Of a stretch of DNA of 64,000 bases, positions 26,151 through 37,317 are shown piece after piece. Source of the DNA: Monosporascus cannonballus (Eukaryota > Ascomycota > Sordariomycetes > Xylariales). The notes under the pieces are model-generated. The model saw only the letters and a program-made list of their open reading frames with translations. It was not told the DNA's origin and did no database searches. The stretch lies in NCBI GenBank assembly GCA_004154925.1, contig QJNS01000088.1, forward strand, positions 124,001 to 188,000, read 5' to 3'. Position numbers and translations under genes: made by a program. The first letter of the stretch is position 1, and every line of letters starts with the position of its first letter.

Positions 26151-29100
26151 ATGGCGTCGTCTGGGGCACAGCACTTCGCCTCGATGTCGAAGGAGGAGCT
26201 CATTTATGAGCAGAGACTCCGCGAGATCATGCAGTCTTCGTTGGAGATGACGCCGGGAGACACCTCAGCTAGGAAGGCCGAAATCGATGACGAACTTAAC
26301 CAAATCAATAGTGCTCTAGGAAAAATTGGACGCGAGCGTTCGAACAGTAACTTAGCTACCCCATACCTACTTTTGCCAGCGTATCTGTCTAACATGAACA
26401 TCGCAGACCCGGCTCGCGCATCATCCTCTGCTCTTTCCGCCACCAGTAGTGAGTCTAATCCACGGCGTCCCTCGGATTGGCTTCCAGCATCTTCTGTGTT
26501 GCTGATTATGATGTAGGACATTTGCCTCATTCGAGAATCCCTACAGCCTCCAGTATGGCTCGCGACGCAGCAGACGCATGGACGCGCAAAGTCCCAGACG
26601 GAAGGCCAAATTCTACAAAACGAACCTTCGACGCGAATATCGGCCGCCACACTCCCCCGAGACCAAATAAGATCCAGCGACCTACTCCTAGCCCAACCAA
26701 CACTCCGTTTACTACTCCTGGGAAGGGTCCCCGGCACCTGCACAATCCTGACATATTTTCTCCGCCGCTTATCGATCTTACAGACGACGACAACAGGAGC
26801 TGGATAAAGAAACAGGAAGCGGAGGAGGAGAGATTCCGCAAGATCAAACAGCAAGAGAGAGAAGATGCCGTGTATGCGAGAAGGCTACTGGATGATACTG
26901 GGGCCAACGCCTCCCCCTTTATTCCAGGCCCTTCGTCCCAACCTGCCACCTTCGACCGTATGTCCGACATCGGAACGATATCTTATGGATATACTGGAGA
27001 ACCCGCTCACTATAAGACGGCTGAGTCTTCTTTCAACCCCAATAATCACACGAACTCATCGTCAACCCTCCAGTCCGGTACATCGGGCTTTACTAGCGCA
27101 ACAGGGTCGGATCACCCGGCTGAGGGCCCTGAGGAAACTCCCGGTCTCTATACCATGCTGCCCAGCTTTCGGCATCGGATGCCGGGATCTTTTGACGATG
27201 ACTCTGATGATTTCTTCGGCGATTCACTCTATGGCGATCCGAGTGAGGAGTCACGACCATCGTCTGACACAGGCTCTTCATATCAGTCGTATGGTGTTGG
27301 CGCTGGTAATACCGGACCGTTTCTTCCGGGTGAATTTGCCGGACAGGCTGCCCTGCTACGTCAAGGCCAGCAGGTCGCGGCTCCTAATATGATTCCTAGC
27401 GGGTCGAACGCCTTACCAGTTCCCACCCAAGGGCTCCTATCTCCATTCACGCCCGCTTCTCAGATCTGGAAGAGTCAATCACTTCCACGTCCCGGATCAT
27501 TGCTGAACGGCTCCGCCAACCCTTTGAATCAAGGAGGGCACCCTTATGCGCCCCGATATGGTCAATCGAGTTCTGGGAACAGTCTTAGCGACATCATCAA
27601 TCGTACTAATACCTACGATTATGAGAACGGCACTGACGGATTCGGCAACCCGTTGGACCAACGCGTAAGAGATTTCGTTACTGACGCCATTGACAGCCCT
27701 GGCCAGGACGGGGAAGAGATCAAGCGGTTGATTGCCAATATTCGACCGGACGCGGACCTCACAGATGACAAAGGAGAAGGCGACCCAAAGGGCTTGAAAT
27801 TTCCCCTTTACAAGCACCAGAGGCTGGCATTGAATTGGATGAAAAGAATGGAACTGGATGATCATAAGAAGGGAGGTATCTTGGCTGATGATATGGGGCT
27901 GGGTAAGACGATATCAAGTCTAGCTTTGATGATCAGTCGCCGTGCTCAGCCCCCACCGGGTAAAAGTTATGTGGGCGTAAGTTTTTCTGCATGGCTTTAT
28001 AGGCAATTCTAATTTCTCTTAGGACCTAACCACCCTCATCGTTGCCCCTGTCGCCCTAACCAGACAATGGGAGCGTGAGATAGAGCAGAAGATGGAGCCA
28101 GCGCGCCGACTCGGTGTCTTCCTGTACCACAACAAGAAGACTGCATATGATAACCTTCGCACATACGACGTTGTCATCACAACGTACGGCACCGTGACCT
28201 CCGAGATGAAGAGACTCGACGAACACCTGAAGCAAGAGAAATCGCGGAGAGATGACACTTTCCTTTCTCAGAGCTTCCCTCTACTTAGTCCCCGAAGCTT
28301 CTGGTACCGCGTCATCCTTGACGAAGCACAGTGTATCAAAAATGCCAAGACGCAGACGGCCAAGGCGGTGTACCGGCTGAAGTCACAGTATAGATGGTGT
28401 CTTTCCGGTACACCGATGATGAACAGTGTCTCCGAACTGTCCTCCTTGATCGCGTTTCTGAGGATCGAGCCATATTGTGCCCCTGATAAATTTTCAAGAG
28501 TATGTCCCCAGTGTGTAAACCGTCCTCTTGTCGAAACTAACCGGCGTGATAGTCCTTTGGTTGTCTCAGCTCTAATCGTGGAGGTGGGTATCACAAAAAT
28601 GACGCTATGAAGAAGCTACAGGTTCTTCTTAAGAGCATCATGCTGCGTCGAACCAAGGACTCAAAAATTGACGGCCAGCCCATCATTGAATTACCACCTA
28701 AGGTCGAGGAGATTGTCCACGTTGTGTTCGACAAAGACGAGGAGCAGTATTACCAAGATCTTGAGAAGAACAGTCAAGTACAATTCAACCGGTATCTGAA
28801 GGGTGGCGCCGTCGGTAAGAAGTATACAGTCATCCTAACGCTCCTTCTGCGGCTTCGGCAGGCGTGTTGCCATCCCTACCTGCACCTAACGGACCTAGAC
28901 TACGTCGGTAACAATGACGTTGCAGAGGATGCAATGATTGAACTTGCGAGGGCCCTGGAGAAGGACGTCGTTCAACGGCTTAAGGAAATGGAGAGTTTCG
29001 AGTGCCCCATTTGCTACGACGCCGTCGAAAATCCCCTGTTCGTCCTTCCGTGCGGCCACGAAACATGCTCGGAATGTTTCACGCGGCTCACCGATGGCTC

Positions 29101-30211
29101 AAATATGCGGGCTATCGCGCAAGGTCAGGAAAACGGAAAAATGCAATGTCCTCAGTGCCGTGGTCTAGTGGACCCGAAGAAGACGATCAACTACGACGTT
29201 TTCAAGAAGGTGCACATGCCGGAAAAGATAGAGGCGGAAGAATATGAAGAGGAATTCGTTACCGACTCCGAGGACGATAGTGATCTTGAGGGTGACGATC
29301 TTTCGGAGGACGAAGACGTGAACGGAAACCTCAAGGGATTTGTTGTGCCTGATTCCGATACCTCGGACGATGAAGGTCTTGATGATGACATTCGCAACGC
29401 GACCCGCAAGCCAAAGCGCGCGAAAGCGGTAAAGAAGGCATCCGACGATGACTTGGAATCTAGCGAATTCGAAGATATCAGCCGGCTTTTGGCGCGGCAT
29501 AAGCAGCTCAGATCTGAGGGCGATCGGAAGGCCAAGAAACCCAAGAAGGTCAAGCGCAGAGGCGAAAAAATGGAGGCTCCAGTCAAGCCACACATGCTGA
29601 AGCAGCTGCGTAAGGAAGCCTCGAAGAACAAGGTGGCGCACAAGAAGTATATGCGCTACCTGAAGGAGATCTGGGAGCCATCGGCCAAGGTCACGAAATG
29701 CAAGGAGCTGATCGCGGACATCCAGTCGACTGGCGAGAAAACCATCGTCTTCTCACAGTGGACGCTGTTGCTCGATCTCCTGGAGATTCCGCTCAAGCAC
29801 GAACTTGGAGTCAAGTACCGGCGCTACGACGGTGGCATGAGCGCAGCGATGCGCGATAATGCTGCAAACGACTTTGTGGAGCTACCAGACGTCAAGGTCA
29901 TCCTTGTTTCTCTGAAGGCGGGCAACGCCGGTCTCAATCTCACGGCCGCGTCGCAGATCATCATCATGGATCCATTCTGGAATCCCTTCGTGGAGAATCA
30001 GGCTGTCGACCGTGCCCACCGCATCGGTCAGCGGAACACCGTCAAAGTCCACCGCATCCTCATCAAGGACACGGTCGAGGACCGTATCGAGACGCTCAAG
30101 GAACGGAAGTCCGAGCTCATCAACAGTGCGTTGAGCGAGGAGGGCGCGAAGACGGCTGGAGCTCTCAGCGCGCAGGAGTTGTCCTTCCTCTTTGGTATTG
30201 GTGGACGTTAA
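26151..30211 (+). CDS. SNF2-family translocase with embedded RING finger (Uls1/Ris1-like)
   Basis: A DNA-stimulated ATPase of the SNF2 superfamily, probably a nuclear SUMO-targeted translocase/ubiquitin ligase. Five exons are inferred: 26151-26346, 26407-26448, 26547-27976, 28023-28499 and 28553-30211, giving 1267 residues in one frame. Motif I (GGILADDMGLGKT) is at about 522-534, motif II DEAQ at 656-659, and SGTP at 684-687. A C3HC4 RING (CPIC..CGHETCSEC..CPQC) is at 866-917, an acidic then Lys-rich insert at about 945-1065, and the helicase C domain at 1108-1230 with motif VI QAVDRAHRIGQ at 1198-1208. There is no HIRAN domain, which argues against Rad5. An IDLTDDD sequence at 155-161 fits a SUMO-interacting motif. 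All catalytic and zinc-binding residues are present. The fourth intron (28500-28552) uses acceptor GATAG, chosen because it restores FGCLSSN..GGGYHKNDAMKKLQ in frame. Orthology to Uls1 is inferred, not proven. Confidence 0.93.
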
Positions 30212-31678
30212 ATGACCTAGTTCCGAGTCTCCCGATCCGGGATCATGCACGCCAAATTATGAGGTCACCTCCGAATTTTCCGGCGTACGACGAGTATCCT
30301 TCACTTTTGCAGCTGCATTTTTTTTAGGGGGGCTGTGTTCTTTGTTTCGCCGGCATGATTTTCCGCTACACGAATACTTCTATCCTGCGTACAGAATTCT
30401 TCAGACGATTTCCAGTCATTCCCACAAGGATTCCCCACATTAGACTTAATGACGACAGGCGTTAGGATCGGATGGCAATCGTATGGAACAAAAAGCACTA
30501 TGACTGGTACGGCTGGCGTACGGAAAATGAACATTTCATTTGGTTTACCGAGAGGTCCATTTAGGCAGGGAACGAACTAGATGATACCCACTGCACACGA
30601 TACGCGGACTTGCATTCTGTAGACGGGATGCTAAATACCATAGACGGCTATGCTTCACAGCAGGGGAAAGAAGGAATATCGGCTCTTTCGGTCAGCTCTT
30701 TCGCACATGGCCAAGATAAGACAGGAAAAGAAGACCACGGCCATATCCGCATGCATGCACCCGAACTTATTTCCCCCTTACTGTTCCTACGTGCAAGCAT
30801 AGAGGAAGTTAGTTGGCTATCTATCGCCTTTTGGCTTTTGGCTTTCTTGGGCCGCGCCATCCACGGGCTGGCATCTCAAAATCACTAGACCCATAGCAAT
30901 GAATTAACGCGATGCGTTACCTGACTCGTGTTTCCGATGCCTGTGCGTGTCCCGTCGTCCTTTCGGCTTTCGGGATATGGGTGTGGGTGTGACTCGTAAT
31001 TCGAGCCTAATTACACAAACCGATAGACCTGTCTAGAGTACTCGCTGGCCCGCCAAGAAGAATACCGTACGTCGGAGAAAAAGACAGCGGTGACGTGTTC
31101 AGCCAGCCGCGTACGAACGAGGAGATGGGGGGGCACGGGAACATAGTGAGTGGCAGACGTGGTCGGGTTACTGAAATGCCGATCGATATATATATATATA
31201 CCGTGGGCTGGGGTAAAAACTCGCAATGCATCCGGCGTTCACAGCCTGTAGGAAATGTAGGTAGGTAACTTAGGGGTACTTACCTAGATGATGTAGCATT
31301 GGCCGGCAGCAGAATCAACCGGTATGTATGTATGTATCAGCATGACCGGTGCCCGATGACCGGTCAAATTCCACCATCAAGAATTAGATGCGGTTTGGGC
31401 TCGACTTTTCTGATTTTGCCTGTCTGGTCTGGTCCAGAGGCGACCTAAATAACCAGCGGTGATCTAGAATCGTGTAGACTCGTCCGAGGAAAAAGCGCCC
31501 TTCACAGGTAAATGGGTAGTACGCTAGAGAGTCGCAACTAAACAAGTAATACCAAAGGCTCGCTATGCAAACCCCATGCACCCGTCCGTCCCCGAATACC
31601 GCACACGCATGCATATAGCCAACCTCGAAGCCTCCCTCCCGGTATGCCAATCCCCCAAATCAGACCTCCAAGCCCGCC
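30212..31678. other. Intergenic region between convergent genes
   Basis: The SNF2 gene (plus) and Med17 (minus) converge on this 1.5-kb spacer, so it should contain both 3' UTRs and polyadenylation sites. It has a short (TA)n run at about 31186-31201 and a TATG microsatellite at 31322-31337. Open frames here are short and on both strands. No RNA gene is seen. Confidence 0.5.
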
Positions 31679-33842
31679 TCACACCTCCCCCTTGAGAACC
31701 TTGACGACGACGTCCTCCAACCGCTCGGTCTCGCCACCGTCATCCGAGATCCACTCCCAGCGCCTCTTGCGCGGCCTCGGGCTCCCGCTCGACCCTCCGC
31801 GGTCGACCCACTGCGCGTCGAGGACGAGCGCCGGCGCCCCGTCCCCGGCGTGGGCGAGGGAGATGCGGGCCTCCCTGTCGCCGCTGTCAGCACTGATGGC
31901 CGGGCCCTGCAGCGTCTCCATCCAGTCTACCGAAGCGCCGCCATCGTGCGGCCCGTCCCCGAGGCGCCGCTGTGCGACGGTTGTGACGTGCGAGGCTACA
32001 GCGCGCGCCGTGGCGTTGCGGAGGTACGTCATCACGCCTGTGGCGTCGTGGTAGGGGTCCGCGGCGGGCGGGTAGGCCCACTCGAGAAGGTTGGGTTTCT
32101 GCTGTTGTTCTTGCGGCTGTTCTTGTTCAGTGGTCATGGTGGCGTCTTGGCCAGCTGTACTGCCGAATTGGTTATTCGGGATGTTGCCGTTGCCATTGCC
32201 GTTCGCCTTGATGCTGTTCCGGCGGTTTTGTGTGCCGTGTTGGGTAGCAGGACGCAGGAAGACACCAAACCGATGGCCGATGTACGGTCCCTGGGAGGTG
32301 CCTCCTTGGATTTGAAAGCGGGCCTCCGGAGTTACGGTGACTTCGAAACCTAAGTCCATAGCGTAGATCATCTTGTTGAACACGGAGTCTGTCAGGGAGG
32401 CCGGGCGACCCTGTGCCCTGAGATTATTGTGGAGGCCGGAAGTGATGGGGGGGGTGGTCTTTCGATATGCGGCTGTGGTGATACCAGCGCGGTGTAGTAG
32501 GCTCACCAGTCTCTCGAGGAACGAGACAAGACGGAAGGTGGCATTTGTATGCTTCGCCCTTGCTATGAGCGAGCGCAACATGGGCCATGGCTGCCTCTGA
32601 CTCGCTCGGTTTGCTGCTAGGACCTGCGGATATGTGCGACGGCTATAGGTCCGGCGGTGGGCGTAAGAGAGCAGGAGATGTAGTGTGACGAGGATGCTCT
32701 GTGCAAGCCAGTCGTATGGATGACTTTCTGCAGGGCTTCCTCCGCTTGCTGTATCTGATAAGACTTCTAGGGTGAAGACGACCTTCATTCTCGCGTCCAA
32801 TTCCCATGTGACGGAAGCCTCTTCTGCATGCACGCCCAATGCGAGGAGCGTACGTGCTTCGCGGTTGATCTCATACCACAGTTCCTGCGAGCGGACGGTA
32901 TTCCGAGCCTCAAGCACGCGGTCTTGTAGCGGCGCATCATCGGCCAACCGTCGGGGTAGAGATGACCGACCTACAGCCTCGTCGTGTGACAGGAGAGTGA
33001 CGCGGAGGCGTTGTGAACCTCCACCGATACGGCCGGTGGCTAGACGAGCCGTACCATCGTCATTCCGTCTCAGAGGCGCAATACTATTGTTTCTGAATTC
33101 GGGGGCGGCCTCGGAGAAACCAAATCTGACGCCTAGGGTTTGAGGTTCGTGTGGAAGAGGACAGACCGCCCAGCGGTTCTCGCTGACAGCCAAGACGTCG
33201 GCCCAATATCTGGTCTCGAGCGCAATCTCCCTCTCTAGCTTCTCGGCAGCCGCCATTGCCGAATCGACCATCTTGTCGATCTCCATCAGCCTCCATCCGG
33301 TGGCCACAGCGAGATCGTCTTCGATGCGCGCTTCGGTCAAGTTCGAGTCTTTCAGCTTCGATGCCCCTAAAGTTCCGATGCCAGCCATATCGCGTAGGGC
33401 GGGAGAGAGACTGTTGCCAGCCTGGTTTGGGATTTCTTTAGAGAGCAGAAGCGAAACGAAATCGAGCGTCATCATCGTATGCTGGTGAGCAGAACTAGAA
33501 AGAATCCGTCAGCACAGCCTTCCAATTCTGGATGTTGCTCACGATGAAGTTTGCTCACTCAAGGTTTCTGAGAAATTCCTCCCGTGCCACAATCACGGAC
33601 TTAGATTTTTCGCCATCAGCCTCATCTTCGGACTCGGAAGGGGACGCGAGGCCTTCGTCCTCAATGCGCATGGCATCTTGTTCCTGGGCGCTTATCTCCT
33701 CGTGCAGTTTGTCTTCGGTGACGTTGTAGAAGCCATGGCGCTCGAAATTGACGCGCGTTACGAACTCGTTGAGGGTCTTGGGTTTCTTGTCGCCGATTGG
33801 CCAAGGGCGCAGCGAGAACCGCGTCGGGTCTGTTGAAGCCAT
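31679..33842 (-). CDS. med17: Mediator of RNA polymerase II transcription subunit 17 (Srb4)
   Basis: A core head-module subunit of the Mediator complex, needed for RNA polymerase II pre-initiation complex assembly in the nucleus. The N-terminus carries the Med17 signature FSLRPWPIGDKKPKTLNEFV. The first exon (33842-33559) ends FLRNL, and a 64-bp intron (33495-33558, GTGAGC..TAG) joins it to SAHQHTMMTLDFVSLLLSKE, the conserved block that follows in the family. The second exon, 33494-31679, is uninterrupted, and the total is 699 residues, within the normal fungal range. The ATG at 33842 is chosen over an upstream in-frame ATG at 34094, because the extra 84 residues are low-complexity (poly-Gln) and the conserved block begins right after MASTDPTR. 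The gene looks intact and is convergent with the SNF2 gene. Confidence 0.95.
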
Positions 33843-35262
33843 CGCACGACGGAGATGAGGACGGGGAGGAGGATGGGAGATACAATTGCGTTGTAGTTTT
33901 TGTTGTTCCTGCTGAAACGAACGACTCGGGAGAAGCGAGGTTGAGGTTGTAGAAGGAAACAAACTCGGATCAGTCGGGGGAGCGCACGAATCCAGCTGTG
34001 GCTGCGGCCGTTGCTGTTGCTGTTGCTGTTGTTGTAGGTAGGAAGTAGCGAACAATTGATGTGGATGATGTTGACATGCAGATCTCCATATCAACAGGGG
34101 GCCAGTGGAATTGAATACCGGGGCGGTGGGACTGCTATACTAAATACGGATAGATGAATGACGGCTGGGCAGGTACTGTACTTCTCTGCTACTTTGTTTC
34201 TAAGCCTATTTTAGTAGCTTAGTTAGTATCCCGCCAGTACCTACTCCGAATTATCGGACTAACCTCCGTATACTATGCACCGACCGGGCTCACGAGTCAC
34301 TCGGGATACGCGCATCGTGGAATTATCAAGACTCTTGACTGTATCTGGGTTAAGTGCTGAGGGCCAGTTCGGATTCTTGTGTGTACTTGTTCATAAATCA
34401 ACCTCGCATCTATTCTCCCGGTCGACTGATAATTACCATCTCTCTGACATAGGCTCAACGAGATGCACCTGGTTCGTTTCCGAGTGATCGGGGACTGGTT
34501 TGCGGACGGAAGGAAAGCCCCTTTCGCGTCCCGCTTACAGCGTTGTTCGCGCCCCGAATGGTCCTGACAAAGAGCGGGGGCATCGGCGCGGTGACGCCGG
34601 GTGGGGTATCCATGGCCGGTGCCAAATGTCCGCTATCCAGATCGTCTCGCCGGGGCGGCGGGCCGGTGATGTTACGGATCACGATTCCCTGATTCCCATC
34701 TCGCGGCAGACGCTACGTAGATGTCAGTTAATGAGGCTTCGGTTGTTATGTTAGAAGGTGAGCTTTCAGGGCGACGACGTAGTAGCCGTTTGTAGGGGCG
34801 CCGCAGAGAACTTCGAAATTGATCCGCTGCGCAGGAGCTCCTGAAAATCTGAACTTTGCGGAGTGGCATCCCTTTTTGATTTACTTGGCGGAGTGAGTCT
34901 TCATGTAGGATTCGACATTACCCATCGTGTTTATCGCTGTATACTTAAGTTTTTAATATTTACGGCAAAAAAATATAATACTTCAAGTAATTGTGAAATA
35001 TAAATCAGTTACCATATGACGCATTTACATCCACCTATTTATTACCAATTTATGGGGTAGCTATATCTTGGCGTGAGTGGTGTTAAGCTTATCTTCGTGT
35101 CACTTTGTTTGCATGGACGATGTTATTTCCACCAATTGTTGTATTTGGCAGCGTACGTGAATTCAAAATACAGGCCCTATCGGACAATAGATACAGTATG
35201 TACATGACGGCAAGTCTCAAAAATATGTGCTTGAATTTTCGGCACTGGGCGCGACTTCACGC
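33843..35262. other. Intergenic region: Med17 promoter and 3' flank of the beta-helix gene
   Basis: Directly upstream of Med17 lies a CTG/TTG trinucleotide microsatellite (about 34010-34036) in the 5' UTR or promoter. Near 34920-35060 the DNA is A+T-rich, compatible with the 3' UTR of the beta-helix gene on the minus strand. No other gene is seen. Confidence 0.5.
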
Positions 35263-36327
35263 TTAGCAAATGTCCTTGCGGGCGTTGCCGGTGATGCTCC
35301 AGTTGACATTCTCACCGCAGGGGGACTCGCGGACGGAGGTGTTGTCCACTTGCAGAGTGACCCAAATGTCGCGGTTGTTCGGGAACTCGCTGCGGGCCGC
35401 GACGCGGACCTCTCCTCCCCCGTTGACCTTGCCGCCGCGGATGGAGAGGTTGTAGCAGTTCTCGATGAGGATCGCGTTGTTGCCGTTGTTGGCGAGGTCG
35501 ACCTCCTTGATGACGGCCGCCCCGGACTGCGAGACGCAGAAGAAGCCGCGGCCTCCGCCGCGGGACACGACCTTGTCAACATATATGTTTGTGTTGTAGT
35601 TGCCGTTGGAGTTCTGGCCGTTGTTGTTCGCGAAGCGCAGGGTTGCGTACCCGCTCCCCGTGGCGACGTTATCGCCGTCGACCAGCCCGATCTGCGCGTT
35701 CGTGGTCTTCTGGACCAGCAGGCCGCACTCGCCGACGTTCCGGGCGATGACCCGATCGATCCGGAGGCGGTCGATGTTCCAGGTCTCGACGGCGTGGCTG
35801 CCGGCGCCCGTGACCCGGATGGTGCCCATCGTCACGTTGCTGTTGGCGGCGTAGTCGCGCTCGAAGCGGATGCCCAGGCCGCCGCTGAGGTTCATGGTGA
35901 TCTCGCCCAGGCTCAGGTCCCGGGTGCCGTAGAACCGCAGGCCGAAGTACGGGTTGCCGGTCATGGTGAGGTACCTGATCTGCACGCCCTGGGTGTTCAG
36001 CGACTCGATGGCGCCGCGGCCGCTCTTATTGCCGACGTTGATGGTGCCGCAGCCCTCGAAGATCTTGCCGCTGCTGATGCTGATGGTGCCCGTGCCGATG
36101 GAGCCCGACGCCATGACGGAGACGCGCTGGCCGCTGCTGATCGAGTCGAGCGCGGCCTGGATCGCGGCGCGGTAGTCGGAGCCCGAGTATACCCTGTTCG
36201 AGCCTTTGTTGGCCGTGAAGGAGTTGCCCGAGCCAGTTACCGTGGCGTCCGGCGTGCCCGAGCCGCACTGGGCCTGGACGGCGGAGGCAAGTGCGAGCAC
36301 TGCCGTGAGGATGGAGAACTTGGCCAT
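35263..36327 (-). CDS. Secreted right-handed beta-helix (pectin-lyase-fold) protein
   Basis: A single-exon gene of 354 residues. MAKFSILTAVLALASAVQAQ is a clear signal peptide, with likely cleavage after about residue 18-19. The mature part has short repeating strands with Gly/Asn-rich turns (GIRFERDYAANSNVTMGTI, HAVETWNIDRLRIDRVIARN, TLRFANNNGQNSNGNYNTNI), typical of a right-handed parallel beta-helix such as pectate lyases and related polysaccharide-active enzymes. Cysteines cluster near both ends (CGSG at the N-terminus, SPCGENV and the final C), suggesting terminal disulphides. I cannot identify catalytic residues or a CAZy family, so substrate and activity are unassigned; a plant- or fungal-wall polysaccharide is a reasonable guess. 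The ATG at 36327 is preferred to the in-frame ATG at 36420 because the signal peptide starts there. Confidence 0.85.
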   Translation of the reverse strand: MAKFSILTAVLALASAVQAQCGSGTPDATVTGSGNSFTANKGSNRVYSGSDYRAAIQAALDSISSGQRVSVMASGSIGTGTISISSGKIFEGCGTINVGNKSGRGAIESLNTQGVQIRYLTMTGNPYFGLRFYGTRDLSLGEITMNLSGGLGIRFERDYAANSNVTMGTIRVTGAGSHAVETWNIDRLRIDRVIARNVGECGLLVQKTTNAQIGLVDGDNVATGSGYATLRFANNNGQNSNGNYNTNIYVDKVVSRGGGRGFFCVSQSGAAVIKEVDLANNGNNAILIENCYNLSIRGGKVNGGGEVRVAARSEFPNNRDIWVTLQVDNTSVRESPCGENVNWSITGNARKDIC

Positions 36328-36420
36328 AATTGTGCGTCTCCCTTGCACTTCGTGTGGAAGAAGAACGATGTACTGGTTATCCTGCCCTCTCGCCTTGCGT
36401 AATAGAAAGGTGATCGACAC

Positions 36421-36432
36421 CTATATATATAT
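36421..36432 (-). promoter_or_regulatory. TATA-like element of the beta-helix gene
   Basis: A run of alternating TA (read as GATATATATATAG on the minus strand) lies about 95-105 bp upstream of the ATG at 36327, the usual distance for a fungal TATA box plus short 5' UTR. Confidence 0.5.
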
Positions 36433-37285
36433 CGTCCTCGGGCGATTGTGAACCGTATAGCGCAGCCCGTGCCGTTGCATCCTTCCATCACTAACAAATT
36501 TATCAAGAGGTGTGGGATCGGTGTCCCGGAGTAATCGATTCCACGAGATATTATGGCGACAAAGTCTGACGGTGATATTGGCGCACCAATTCAAAAGAGC
36601 CGTCGCTGTGTTTAGAGTTCTAGCGGCGATCACTAAAACATCGACAGTTGACCCCCCTGCTATAGCTCCCCTTGGCACAGGGGCATCTGGTTCCGTAGTC
36701 GCATTTAGTTATAGTGCGATTTTTAGCCTCCAGAAATCGCAAGGATACCGGCCTCAGCAACAGCTCTATATAATGACGTCTTGCCCCCGTCATATCGTTA
36801 GTTGGTGCTCGTTGTTCCATACTCGTGCGTTGAATCCGGACTTATTTCAGTGAATAAAGTGAAGGCGGTATCAGTTGGCGTAGACGAGCCTGCTGTTCCG
36901 AGTTCTAGGTAGGCGGCCCACTTCCTTTGAGACGGTCGTAAGTGGAGTTAGGGCGGCCGAGGAAAGGCTGTCGGAACTGGGTAGACGGAGTAGCAGTTTG
37001 TAGAAGCCAGAATAAGAAGGTGCCCAGGCCGGCGGGTCTCCCGGTTTAGGAGTGTTCGACAGTGGCTGGTACAATGCCCCCCCCCTGATATTTCATTATG
37101 CAGCGCTGTGTTGGCTGATTTATGTTTCGTTCGTGCGATGATTACTACCGAAGCCCCGCGCAAAAAGAGGTAGAAACATTGGCCCCAGTGCGAGGTCACA
37201 TAGTATGGTTTCTTCTAATTGCCTACGACCCTGGTTACGATGCTGTCATGGGAAAAATGTGGGTCTAAAGGGCTCCAATCAGACA

Positions 37286-37317
37286 CCCCTGGTGAGCTCC
37301 ACCAGGGGCTATAAAAA
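37286..37317 (+). promoter_or_regulatory. Perfect 9-bp palindrome followed by TATAAAAA
   Basis: CCCCTGGTG (37286-37294) is the exact reverse complement of CACCAGGGG (37300-37308), around AGCTC. TATAAAAA starts two bases later, at 37310. This looks like a core-promoter arrangement, but no convincing gene follows within 1.5 kb on this strand, so it may serve a lost gene or be chance. Confidence 0.35.

Noticed and set aside
26204..26970. Minus-strand open frames across the 5' part of the SNF2 gene
   Set aside because: They overlap conserved SNF2 exons and translate to low-complexity Arg/Ser/Val sequence without domains.
35227..36402. 391-codon plus-strand open frame opposite the beta-helix gene
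   Set aside because: Ala/Val/Asp-rich repetitive reading produced by the GC-rich codons of the minus-strand gene, which has a signal peptide and a coherent fold pattern.
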